A DNA stretch of 64,000 nt, from the NCBI GenBank assembly GCA_002946415.1, contig NJPS01000022.1, positions 124,001-188,000 on the forward strand, in the 5' to 3' direction. The DNA comes from Rutstroemia sp. NJR-2017a BVV2. Its lineage: Eukaryota; Ascomycota; Leotiomycetes; Helotiales; Rutstroemiaceae. Positions 10,933 through 22,100 of the stretch are shown one piece after another. A model generated the notes under the pieces. It saw only the letters and a list, made by a program, of their open reading frames with translations. It ran no database searches and was not told where the DNA came from. Position numbers and translations under genes: made by a program. The number at the start of each line of letters is the position of its first letter. Within the stretch, counting starts at the first letter, position 1.

Positions 10933-12368
10933 ATGTCATCGCATTTAGTGCAGGATATGTTCGACAGTCATGAACTCAACGCCTTACGAAATCTTATTTT
11001 ACGACGGAGGATGTGCTGGTTTGTTGGATCTCTTGGACTGTCATTATTTCTTCAATGTTAACAGTCTCGAACGTGATTTCCTTGTCTTTGATTCATTTTA
11101 GTTTCCTGGGTAGCTGCCCACAATGAATTGTACAACAGTAGACTTGGACAGGTTCTTCTTCCCATGAATTTCTTTAGTTCTGCTAAACTATGTACTGTAC
11201 TATAGCGTATGGATTTTCTTCCATGTTGCAGCTCAATTATTCTAGGCGTTGGCCCTCATGTATGCTAGATAGGGGCCGAATGATCAATCGAAGAAAAAAA
11301 AAGGAATAGAACGTTCCGAATCAGTTACATCTTTGCTTACATTCTCTTGACAACTGTGAAAAGACGCGTAGCAACTATACATTCTGCCATCGACACGGTG
11401 ATGACCATCGACGTCACCAAGACGATGATATCCAACCAGCCTCTTGACATGCACGTTCAAGTGATAGTGACACTCGAGTCGAACCGTATGTAGAAATCGC
11501 ATATGCACAAACCCGTCATGGTCAAAACACAGCCTACTATACCAGGGTCGCGGAGACGGTAGACAAGGCTGCAGAGTTGACTGCATGGCATTCGGTGCGT
11601 ACGTAGTCAATCGGGAATGCTGAGAAGCGTTCGCCCGGTGGGCGACGAGGAGGGGAGACGTAAGGTTGTGGAGAATATGAGGTTAGGGCTGATTTATGGC
11701 TCTAGGTACGGCGTCGAGACGTTCTATGGTATGATGAGGGGACGGCGAAGTCGTTGATATTTGGAGGCTCGGATACCGGCAGAGTAAGAAGGATTCGGAG
11801 TATTACAGTAGTTGACCAATTATAATCTATGTATTCCAAGGGCCTTCAGCCCACTCACCCCTGACATTACTAATCCTGTACTCACGAACATCCAAACTCT
11901 TGAAACTTTTGGACCAGAAGAACATGGAAAGAAGAAGAAGCTTCTTACAGAAATCTTGTCATAGCAAGCATAACTTAAGCTTAATAACAATTCGAATTGG
12001 ATTGTAAGGTTCAACGTTGAAATAAAGTATTAGCTTTTCTGCATAGAGTTTCCCTGACATCGGAGCCATATTTGATCTCCGTTCCGTTCATTCGATGGGA
12101 GTGATGCCTTAAATCCGTGTTAAGCTTTTCATAACGTTACCAAACTTAACTATCAACAAACCACCCCCAAAACGAACTCCTCAAATTGGTAAAAGACTGC
12201 ATTCTCATAACACGGATCCCAGCACCTCGTGTTTTTTTCCCAGTTTCACCTGACACGGATCACCATTGCGAATAAGTTCGAGGCGCAGTTTTCCTTGGCA
12301 TTGACGCACCCATATCGATATTGGTGTTTTCCCTAGTTACATGCGAACGGGCTTGTAGGTCAGCAATA
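10933..12368. other. Intergenic region, 1.4 kb
   Basis: The genes on both sides are on the plus strand. The sequence is AT-rich near 11000-11280 (probable 3' UTR) and near 11930-12060. A 108-codon minus-strand frame at 11284-11610 is present but shows no domain and is not called. The region just before 12369 should hold the promoter of the next gene. Confidence 0.4.
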
Positions 12369-14977
12369 ATGGAACAGCAATCAGAGCTCGGTGGTTATCT
12401 TACAAATACCGCGAGTGGCATCGTTGAGGAGGCGGATTTGATGAGTGAATCTTCACGTTCACTTTTATATTCGTCTTTCAAGGATGGAGAACTTCCCAAG
12501 GTCCGATTAGATGAGGAAGAGCAGAGAAACATGTCGAGATCTATTATCGGACTCTTTGAGCTTGAGGAAGAGGGCGAGAAGGAGGATGAGGTGATGAGAG
12601 AGGGAGATGAGGATGTTGAAGAAGTGGTGGATGTCGCGGATAGGGCGAGGAGGACTGAGAGGTTGAAGCAAGCTTTACCTATGTTGGCGCATCTCTGGTG
12701 GCAGGACTCGCTGTTTATTGATGAAGCTGCAGAAAAGCTGGCTGATGGAGCTCGAGATGGTGAGTAAATCATCGAGTTGGGAAGCTTTCGATGGAAGATA
12801 CCTCCGTCTCACGTGGTCAAGTGGCTACCACCCTCAGACAACTTCAGTCCGTGAGATTTACATCTTCTTGCTTGCTAACAACGAAGCAGCAAAATGGAGA
12901 GTGCCCCTCGGAGATGCCGGAATACTAAACTTCTTTCTCGGGATATCGGTCACAAATACATTGAGGCATTCTTTCAAACTTCAAATCTTACGGCTAATAG
13001 GCAACTCATGTGCAGACACAGGTATGTCAATTACATCCATAATCCTGATTCGACCGCGATCTTCGATACTAATAATGCGTAGATGAGAATAGGGAGCGTG
13101 TCGTCTCGGCAAATTACATGCCAACAATTATTTCCCAGCTACAGGATGATACCTTGATTGCTTTTGTGATACCCGTTCTTTACAATGTTTGCGTCGATTA
13201 TGGTGAGTCTGGATATAATCTTAGAACAAGACCTAACACTGATATGCATCAGTTCCCGCTCAGCAGCAGACATCAAAATCTTATCTGAGCAGGGAGCTCA
13301 CCACTCTCATTTCAAGTCCACGCTTCAAGGGTAGCATGCATTTTCTCGGATACATATGCAAAATATTTGAGATGCTCATTCAACAACGTACGTGTTCTGT
13401 AACAACTTAATCAGAGCATGGTATTAACTTCCGTCATAGCATCGGAACCAGATCTGGCGCCAGAAAATACGCCGATTGTCCTACTGAATCTCGCTGCCGA
13501 TCGAGAAAATCCAGTGGACATGGAAGACTATATGGCTCTTGTTAATGCAGCTGCAGCCTATCTAGGACACGAAAGGTTCCAGAAAGCATTGATCAAGACA
13601 CCTCTAGCGCTCGACACAACTCTTACCATTCTTGTCGATTCTTATACGCGATTCGACTCACATCCATCAATTGGTCCAGAGACTACATCTGAAGGTGACG
13701 CAAAACTGTTATCAAGGATGCGAATCAACCTGAATCAAGCTTTATCCGACATCTCAGCGTTACCGGAGTTTAAAGAAGCATGCCCCATTGTTTCTCCATT
13801 TGCTAGCTCCCTTCGCCGATGGCTATCAAGCCCTCAGATCCAGTTACAGGTTTGTGCTTGCATAATGCTAGGTAACCTTGCGCGGAATGACGAAGCTTGT
13901 GAAACATTTGTACACACAGCTCGAGTTCACCAACCTCTTGTCGCCATACTGCAGGATGCAAATGATTCACAATTACTTCATGCCGCTCTTGGTTTCCTCA
14001 AAAACCTCGCACTACCGTTGAAGAATAAGGAAGTCCTTGGAGCCTCAGGATTGTTTGATGTACTACCGCGGTTATGGCTTCTTGACATCCTACAGCCCAT
14101 CCAGTTGTCATCCATATCTTTGACTCGTCAATTGCTGAATGGGTGGATGGACAATGTTCACCGAATATGCCAAAGACTTACACCTGACACCGACTCTCCA
14201 GCGCACGACCGCTCCAAACTCTCCCTTCTCATTGCTCTATTCGACCGCACAGACGTAGAGCCCATCCGCATGGAAATTGCTCGCTTGATCACAGCCGTCT
14301 GTCGAGTCTTCACTGCATGGAAAGGCCTTCCACAAGAGGAACTGAACAGCATGCGTGCCCGATTCCTCCAACGTCATCCAGACCTAGGCCGCCCATTAAG
14401 TTTCATGGTCTCGCAAACTAAATGGCCTATCGTAAGAAGCGAAGGATGGTTCACCTTTGCCATCATGGCTCGTTATCCGGATAGTGCCCAATGCATCAGC
14501 GATATGATGCAGGATGTTTCGGTCTTTCAACCTCTAGTCGAACTGCTCACTGGTAAACCACTTCTCGATTACCAAGCCTCGTCATCTACGTCCCCTGCCA
14601 CAACAGAGACATCCCACCTCGCCACCACCGCCGAAAACCAAACCCCAACACCCGACACCAATCCTTTCAGTCTCGACGCCGAACCCCAAACTCCCGAACC
14701 AGTAATGCCCGAAGCGCAAGCGGCCGAAATGGCACGCATCGATCGGGAAAACGCACTAGTTCTCGTAAGCGAGTTGTTGAAGAATAGAGGGAGCGAGATG
14801 GCTGTTATGCGAAGAACGCTTTTTGAAGACTTGTTAAAGGGGGGTGGAGAGTTGGTTATGAGTTATAGGGAGGCAAGGGCGGAGAACGGGGAAGGGGTCT
14901 GGAAGGATGATGTTAAGCATAGGGCGAATTTGAATTTTAGTGGGATTTTGGAGGAGAGTGTGAAGGAGCTGTCGTAG
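12369..14977 (+). CDS. SmgGDS/RAP1GDS1-like armadillo-repeat protein (five exons)
   Basis: The exons are 12369-12759, 12890-13021, 13083-13202, 13253-13387 and 13440-14977, every junction in phase 1, giving 771 aa. All introns are GT-AG, 49-130 bp. The joined sequence gives armadillo-type helical repeats: LQILRLIGNSCAD then DENRERVVSANYMPTII, VIPVLYNVCVDY, MHFLGYICKIFEML and IMLGNLARNDEACETFV. This is the layout of RAP1 GTPase-GDP dissociation stimulator (SmgGDS) relatives, which act as chaperones or exchange factors for prenylated small GTPases. The N-terminus has an acidic stretch (EEEGEKEDEVMREGDEDVEE). A Thr/Pro/Ala-rich loop lies near residue 640. The protein is longer than the ~600-aa animal proteins, as is usual for fungi. 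An in-frame ATG at 12321 gives 16 more residues; I chose 12369, which starts MEQQSELGGYL. Confidence 0.8.
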
Positions 14978-15445
14978 GGTAGGGTGGGGCTGGGGATAAG
15001 GAATGGGATGGGGAATGGGTTGTTAGAAAACGGAGTGGATGGACGGATGGTTGAATAGGTGGGGCGGATGGGGAGGTTATATGTGGCGGATGAGTTGGGA
15101 TTGATGGGTAGGTTGACCAGATAAGAATTTCAAGGCTAATACGAACAATGGATATACATATCGGACGGTATACTTTACCAGTATCACATCGTCATCGCCC
15201 TCAACAGTGCGAACATTGACTTTTCTAATCAAAAGCTATTGATCTACTGGCGCAGCCCGCCACTCAACCATATCTGATGGTTGTTTCGGCCTCGAGTCTT
15301 TCTTCCCTGAACATGACTTGAACATATAAGCTAACCGACTTCTTATAACCCTCTCTATACCGGCACTGAAATCACCCCATTCCGTTTCTCTCACACACAC
15401 ATATATCACCCATACATAATATATATCACCCTCATAACTAACAAG
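14978..15445. other. Intergenic region
   Basis: This 468-bp stretch is G-rich just after the armadillo gene stop (GGGTAGGGTGGGGC) and turns C/A-rich before the next start (ACACACACATATATCACCC). No gene or RNA is supported. Confidence 0.4.
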
Positions 15446-16027
15446 ATGTCCAACCCCAGCAGCTCCTACTCCCCCTCCTCCTCCTCCTCTCCCCCTTCCA
15501 CCTCCTCCCAAACTCCCCGAAACCCACACCCAAACCCCTCCCTCTCCCCCTCCTACGACGCATCTAGCGAGTTCTCGACCTCCAGCTCCTCTGAAAGCGA
15601 GCACTTCGCGCAGCGTATTCAAAAACTCGTGCAGAAGATCAAAGCTGCTCGCGGTAGAGATACGCGCGGGCCACAGGAACGGCTCTGGGGCGAGAGTCCG
15701 GTGGAAGCAATGCGGATGTATGAGGTGAGGTGTTTGAAGTGTGGGGATGGGGGGATGGGGTTGCGGCGGGGGAGGGAGGGAGAGGGGGGGTGTTATGTTT
15801 GTGGGTTGGTGAGGAGTGTGGAGGGGGAGGGGGATACGGAGGATGAAGATAGGGAGGAGGAGTCTGTGGGGAGTATAGAGGGAGGGAGGGATACGGAGGA
15901 GGATGGGGAGGATGAGGGGGAGGGGGTTATAAGGAATATAGATAGAGGAGGGGATACAGAGGCTGAAGATAGGGAGCAATTTGAGAGGTGGTGGAGGAGG
16001 TGGGGTACCCCAGAGGTAGGTGGATAG
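15446..16027 (+). CDS. Small acidic protein with two CxxC pairs (putative zinc ribbon)
   Basis: The predicted protein is 193 aa. Residues 1-50 are almost only Ser, Pro and Thr. A basic/amphipathic helix follows (HFAQRIQKLVQKIKAARG), then a CLKC...CYVC pair of knuckles (residues ~96-120) that could bind one zinc. The C-terminal 70 residues are very acidic (GEGDTEDEDREEESVG) and end in a Trp/Arg motif (FERWWRRWGTPEVGG). The opposite strand is also open here as a Pro-rich frame, a by-product of the skewed base composition. The plus strand was preferred because of the CxxC pairs and the leader next to the ATG. I do not recognise the family. Confidence 0.55.
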   Translation: MSNPSSSYSPSSSSSPPSTSSQTPRNPHPNPSLSPSYDASSEFSTSSSSESEHFAQRIQKLVQKIKAARGRDTRGPQERLWGESPVEAMRMYEVRCLKCGDGGMGLRRGREGEGGCYVCGLVRSVEGEGDTEDEDREEESVGSIEGGRDTEEDGEDEGEGVIRNIDRGGDTEAEDREQFERWWRRWGTPEVGG

Positions 16028-16352
16028 GTAGGGTTTCTTATTATTCAGTGTTATCAAACTTCCATCGAAGGGAGTAGTTATTCACAAAGATATTTCCGAA
16101 TAGATTGTTCAAACAAAAAATCACCCAGAACAACGTCTTATAATATTCAGTCAACAACAATGCTTTCCTCCTTTCTATAAAAACCTTTCCCATCTTTCCC
16201 TTTTCCCATCTCCATCCAAACTTCTGCAAGTTCCATCTTAATCTGAAGTATCCAACCTACATACCTAACCCATCCAACTTCCTATACCCTTCCCACACCC
16301 TTCCCCAACAAACCCCCATCCCAAGCAAACCCTCTCTCCCCCTAAACCAAAA
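16028..16352. other. Intergenic region, C-rich leader of the next small gene
   Basis: This 325-bp stretch ends in a very C-rich tract (about 16250-16350, CTCTCTCCCCCTAAACC before the ATG), typical of fungal promoters and 5' leaders. I see nothing else. Confidence 0.4.
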
Positions 16353-16604
16353 ATGGGCCCCGCACACTCATCCCCCTCCGACCCCAACGTCGCAAAGGGC
16401 GATACAACCAAGAAAGAAACTCAAAGCTCTCAATCCAACACGAATTCCACAAACAACGCCACTAGCAACCAAAGCTCCACTTCCGGATCCCGAACTCAGA
16501 CCACATATGCCGGTCCAGCATACTCAAGGAATGATAGTTGTGCGCATTGCGGTCGCGCCGGGTATGCTGAGGGGTGTCCGCATTGTGGATTGTATCCCGC
16601 ATAG
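16353..16604 (+). CDS. 83-aa Ser/Asn/Thr-rich protein with C-terminal CxxC-x8-CxxC
   Basis: The N-terminal 60 residues are low complexity (SSQSNTNSTNNATSNQSSTS). The last 22 residues hold a compact double knuckle, CAHCGRAGYAEGCPHCGLYP, that could bind one zinc ion. There is no signal peptide. The design (disordered polar head, tiny Cys tail) is shared with the genes at 15446 and 27962, so I suspect a lineage-specific family. The ATG follows a C-rich leader ending CCAAAA. Function unknown. Confidence 0.6.
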   Translation: MGPAHSSPSDPNVAKGDTTKKETQSSQSNTNSTNNATSNQSSTSGSRTQTTYAGPAYSRNDSCAHCGRAGYAEGCPHCGLYPA

Positions 16605-17237
16605 GAAGTATCACGCGTAGATGTAGTCGCGGCACGCACTTGAGGTGTTGTCTCCGTTGAAGTCAAGCTTGTTTCTTCGGGAACAAAGACTGTTGGTTGG
16701 AAACTCATTAACTCGTAACATTAAATAAAAAATCGATGGCTTTATTCTAAATAATCTCTGTCTTTCCTGTCTAACGTCTGTCCCTGCGTGCCGAGACGCA
16801 CCCTGTCACGAGACGAATTTGTAGTTTTGTAATTATAATTTTTTTTCTTCGTCAGTCTATAAATTTCTTATTAATACGTCCTTTCTCTTAACTATTTCTT
16901 CCTAAGGAGACCCATCAGCAATAAAGAAAAGAATATAGTTGATCGTGTTGCCGACATTTTCAATCGTGCCACCGATTGCCGCTTCGGCTATTTCCCCTTG
17001 TTTAATTGCGACTGTTAAAGTGTTTTCAAAATTCGGAGCACTTAAGGAAAGGTTCTGTAGCAAACTAATATAGCTCCAGATTATGAAGACACTCAGAGAG
17101 GAAAAGATCGCTTCCGGGAGTTACTCCGATGCGCGAGGAGGGCACAGCGCGCGGCTGAAAATGCCCAGCCCAAAGGACGAGGCTCTCCTCATCAAATCTG
17201 AACCAGATCATCTCGAGGGCCTAGACAAATTCCAAGG
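16605..17237. other. Intergenic region upstream of the NLR gene
   Basis: The left copy of the 45-bp inverted repeat is at 16773-16817. The following 100 bp are AT-rich (poly-T at about 16840). An open frame starting at 17083 overlaps the NLR start in another frame and was not called. Confidence 0.45.
16773..16817 (+). repeat. 45-bp inverted repeat, left copy
   Basis: The sequence begins AACGTCTGTCCCTGCGT and ends CACGAGACGAA. Its reverse complement occurs at 27301-27345 with four mismatches. Each copy is itself partly self-complementary (CGTCT...AGACG, TGCGT...ACGCA). A TA dinucleotide sits at the outer edge of each copy (16772-16773 and 27345-27346), as expected for Tc1/mariner-type target duplication. 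Confidence 0.8.
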
Positions 17238-18960
17238 ATGTCGAAAATATTTGATTCGAAAAGACTTGGTCGCTTACTTGGCCCCCAGCGGTCCAAGGCC
17301 GGAGAATCGAGCTCAGAGAGGAGAGCGCCAGAAATCGCAGATCCCGCGGTCAGGCCGAGCGCAGTAGCGCAACAATCGGTTGATTTGTATTCCACGGATG
17401 GACCCACCGGCATCAGGTTCATAGCAGATCCAGCTGATGCTACTCTTGAGTATGATATGATTCAAAGTCTAGACACTGTGACAATCATTTCTAACCTGTG
17501 TCCTGAACAGTATCGTTCTCGTACATGGCCTCACTGGCAACCGCGACAAAACATGGACGCACGCGAACGGAGTCTTCTGGCCGCAGGTGTTGGCAGAAGA
17601 TATACCAACGGCACGCATCATGACCTTTGGCTATGATGCGGACGTCATCAAATTGTGGGGCATGGCGGGCAGCAATACTCTCAGAAATCATGGGAAGAAC
17701 TTGGCATCTGATGTGTCGGATCAACGAAGAGGACATAGGGAGCGACCTATCATTTTTATCGCCCACAGCCTGGGGGGTCTTGTCTGCGAACAAGCACTCT
17801 TGATCTGTGGAGAAGGCGAGTCAAACCTCAAGAAAGTCTTCCAATCTACGCGTGGCATTATCTTCATGGGTACACCCCATGGTGGATCGGGGCTAGCAAC
17901 GCTAGGACACATGTTTGCTAAATATCTCAATGTTATCCGGCACACGAACTCATCGATTGTGGGAGTCCTCCAGCAAAAGTCAGAAGTATTGACTGCAGTG
18001 CAGCAGCAATTTCAGCAATTGCTCAACAAACTTGAGGTTAACATCAGCATATACTGCTTCTTCGAGGAGAAACCTGTTGTCGGCGTAGGGATCATTGTTT
18101 CAGAGCAGTCGGCTGTGCTGAACCAGTACCCTAATCAGAGTATTGGCGCAAATCATATGGACATGACCAAGTTCAGTGGGAAGAATGACGTGGGCTATCA
18201 AAGGGTAGTGAACAGGGTGCATGATCTTGTCGAATTGATGAATTCAACCCAAGCAATCGATATAAGTCAGGGGGAGCCTTTGAGTGAGGGTGGCCAGAAG
18301 CCACCACGGGTTGGTAATCTCGAACCTGCTTGTAGCGTGCCTGAGCGAAGAGTTCCTCCAAATCAGCCAATCAGCAACACTGTCTCTGGACCAGCGTTCG
18401 CAATTGGAAGTCAAAATGTGCAAGGGGACTTGAATATAAGTACGTGAATCATGTAGCGGCTTTATAGTGGTAGCTAATGATACTCTTATGTCATGTAGAT
18501 TATAGAAGTGATCCAGCCACTGAGAAAGAAAGCAAATGCCAACAGCTCCTCAGAACCTCGGACTACGAGCGGTATAAGGAGAGAAACCCATATCCCGTCA
18601 AAGGCACGTGCCAATGGTTTTTGAGACACAAAAATTATGTCACCTGGCGGGACAACTCTACCTCAAGTCTTCTTTGGGTTTCTGCAGATCCAGGCTGCGG
18701 TAAATCTGTGCTATCCAAGTTTCTTGCCGACAAAGAATTAAAAGCGACCAAAGATCGAACAATCTGTTACTTCTTCTTCAAGGACGACAACGAGGACCAG
18801 AAGACCGCTACGAATGCTTTGTGTGCTTTACTCCATCAGCTTTTTACTCGCAAACGCGAACTTCTTAGCCATGCTATAAAAGTCTACGATCGAAATGGAG
18901 ATATGTTAACGAAAAGCATCGACCTCTTATGGGATATCCTTACAGCAGCTTCTGTAGACC

Positions 18961-18965
18961 CAGAC
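18961..18965 (+). repeat. Target-site duplication, left copy (CAGAC)
   Basis: The five bases directly before the left LTR match the five directly after the right LTR (24071-24075). This is the footprint of integrase-mediated insertion. Confidence 0.95.
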
Positions 18966-19177
18966 TGTGAGATTCTGAGCTTGAAAATGCATTGATTTGG
19001 ATCTATCTAAAGAACTAATTACAGCGGAAAACCCAGGGTTTATATCCTCAAGAAGAGAGATAAGGATCATCCAAAATAGGCATTTTAGTCCCTGAAACGT
19101 CGGTGGAGCACCCGTCGGCAGCATGTAGCCGTCGGAATCGTTATCCTTCGGAATGCCCTCAGATCCACATTTCCACA
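18966..19177 (-). repeat. 3' LTR of the copia element (212 bp)
   Basis: Begins TGTGAGATTC and ends TTTCCACA on the plus strand (TG...CA termini). Identical to the copy at 23859-24070. It adds nine codons and a TGA to the truncated N-terminal half of the host NLR (ending at 18995). Confidence 0.95.
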
Positions 19178-19188
19178 TACCCCCTTCA
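19178..19188 (-). other. Polypurine tract of the copia element
   Basis: On the element sense strand the sequence TGAAGGGGGTA lies directly upstream of the 3' LTR. That is the expected position and composition of the plus-strand primer. The TGA at its start is also the Pol stop codon. Confidence 0.7.
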
Positions 19189-22100
19189 ACTTGGATCCCT
19201 TAGATCTGAGTTGAGCAGATCTGTAATATCAACTAATTTAAGTTGTTTAAGGAATGTGGCATGCTTTTGAGGAGGCAAAAGCTTTGTAAACCCGTCTGCC
19301 ACCATGTCGGCGGTTGGAACCCAGTCGATTTTGAGCTTTTCTGATTGTACTTCTTGCCTCAACCAGCACGAATGCACATCGACGTGCTTCAATTTTGTGG
19401 TGAGATGTGGTGTGTCCATATGTAGAAGGCGGATTGTTTGCTGATTATCGCAGAAGATGGATAGCTTGCGTTCGAGATCGAATCCAATGTTCTCAAAGAG
19501 TCTCTTCCACCATATAAATTCTTTAGCTGTGGATGACAGTGCAAGCAATTCGGCTTCTGTACTTGAAGTAGTGACGGTTCACTGCTTTGTTGCTTTATAA
19601 TGGATTACGCCGCCATAAAGTTGGAAGCAGAATCCATTTGAGCTGTATCTTGTAGCTGGATCGTCGCTAAATGCCGCATCGCTGGCGGCTATAAAAATGT
19701 GCTTTGAATCGATCTTGCCGTCGTAGACTATAGCTAAATTCTTTGTAGACACGAGGTATTGGAGGCAATGGTTCGCAGCATCGATATACTGTTGAGAAGG
19801 GTTCTGTTGGAATTCAGCTAGTTTTGAGATCGCCTTTGCGATGTCAGGGCGAGAAATAATAGCTGAATACGTTAAGCATCCTACTCGATTCTGGTATGCC
19901 TTCAATTGCGAAGATATTGCTGTACCTTCGTTTTTTACTAATTCTGACCATGGAAGTGGAGTTTTAATGGAACTTCGAGGCTCAACTTGGAAGCGCTCTT
20001 GGATCTTCTGGATGTAGGAGTCTTGAATTAAGAAGAGCTTTCTCTCGTCCCTTTTCCGAATAATGCGGATACCTAGAAAGTGGTTGATTTCACCCATTGC
20101 ACGGATCTCGAAGCGCTGCATCAGCTTGTATTCAAATTCGTCCATTCTTGCTGAGTGCTTTGGATGATAGACTGCTATGATATCGTCGACATAGAAGAGA
20201 AGAGTTAGCCAGTCATTTGTAAATAGACAATTAACACCTGGAACTTGTGCAACTCCTAGATCTTCGAGGACCGAGACCAAGAGAGAATACCACAAATTGG
20301 GTGAGATCTTGAGGCCGTAGAGTGCGCATTTGAGCATAAGTACAAAACCAGGTTTGTCGAATCCTGGCGGTGCTTTACAGTAGATATAGGGACGAAGCAG
20401 TACATTGACGAATACGTTGATTGCATCGTATTGCCGTGTATCCAAGTCGAATACAGCAACTATGGACATAATTGCTCTGAACGTTTGTGCAGCTAATATT
20501 GCCGCATAGGTGTCATCTTCTGTTTCTTGCAGATCTCCTCGTGCACATAGTCTCATTTTAAACTGATCCAAGAAACCGTCTGCGTCGAACTTGTATTTAG
20601 GAACCCATTTCAGTGGCAGTGGGTTGCTAGTATTGGCGGATACTTTTGGGACATACTCAAAAGTGTCTTTTCTCACCAACGTTTCGAGCTCTTTCACAGC
20701 CGCTTTGCGCCATTCTGATGCATACATATGCCGCATTGCTTCCGTCCAATTCTGAGGTTCTGGCGGGAGCTGATCGCGGTGGATTCTTTTGTCTCTTGAT
20801 GAGAGAAATGCATTGAAGGCATGGTGCAAAACTGAGTGCGAGCTGCGGGTCCGACGTCCTTCTGCCAAAATATTGGATTCATCGATTGTGCTGCTAATCT
20901 CAGAAGCTCTTGGAGCAGTGCTGCTGGTGCTTAGAACCTTATTTGTTGGTTCCGTTTCGAGAATAGTGGAGTTTGAGTCAGAATCAGACTCAATATGTGA
21001 ATTTTCAGGCGTTGGAAGCTGATGTTGCTCCGGCTCGGTTAGTTTAGATTGTGCGTCATGTGATCTTTCTGGACTCTGATTGGCTGAGGTCTGTAGGTTG
21101 TGGTCGTTTTCTATACTCTCATTGGCTGAATCCTCGCTTACGTCACTTAGCGTAGCTTCTGATTCTACTTCTTCCGGAGAATTAGCTGCCCCCGGCACTT
21201 CTACCACAATTGTATCCCACACCTCATCGTCGACTGGTTCAACCGCTTTAGTCGTCTCGATCTGCCTTATTACAGTATTTATATCATCTCTGATGAGAAG
21301 TGCGAGATCAACATCGTCCATTCTGAATCTTTTCTTTGTATCAAACGTCACATCTCTGGTTCTGATCACTTTTTCCAGGGTTGGGATCCAGATCCTGAAG
21401 ATGTTTGTAGAATCGTACCTGATTAGGTAGCCAATGTGCGCTCTTGCGGTCAGTTTATCCAGTCTTGGGATGTTCTTATTGAGTGCATATGCTCTGCATC
21501 CATATGGTTGAAGATGTGCTAACGATGGCTTCTTGCCCTTTACCAGTTCAAATAGCGTCTTCCATTCGAGACGCTTAGCAGGCGTGCGATTCCCTAAATA
21601 AGCTGCTGCTTTCGCGATCTCAGGCCAGAGATTTTGTGGTAAGTTGGCTTCCAGCTTCATTGCACGCATGCGTATGACGATCTGTTTTCCAGCAACTTCT
21701 GCTGCTCCATTTTGAGCTTGTGTCTGCGGAGCTGATCGCTGCACTTCATACCCTTTTCGTGCGCAATGGCTCATGAACTCGTTCTGCAGATTCTTCTCGC
21801 CGTCGAGCGTCACAAAGCGGATTTTCAAGCTATAGTACTGTTCAACGAAGGTCATCATTTTAATGAACAACGGGAGTACTTCTCTTGCGCTGGCATAGGT
21901 TTCGATAATATCGTAGCCGCTGTTGAGGCAGCGAATATACGAGAGGTATTGATGGCCATTATACCCTTCTCTAATATAGATCATATCCCAAGCAATCTCG
22001 TCGAATGGTTTGCCGTTGCGAATATGATCTTTAAAATTCGATCTTGAGATCCGTTGAGCAGATTTTGCTAGTGCGCAAAATTCGCACTTGATGGTACTTG

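Noticed and set aside
11284..11610. 108-codon minus-strand frame rich in His, Arg and Cys
   Set aside because: No domain, signal peptide or supporting context; a chance frame is as likely.
15236..16057. Minus-strand 273-codon Pro/Leu/Gly-rich frame
   Set aside because: Antisense of the small CxxC gene; low complexity from skewed composition and no domain.
17083..17367. Alternative upstream start for the NLR
   Set aside because: It is in a different frame from the hydrolase and ends before it; no splice pair joins it convincingly. 17238 reads straight into the hydrolase exon.
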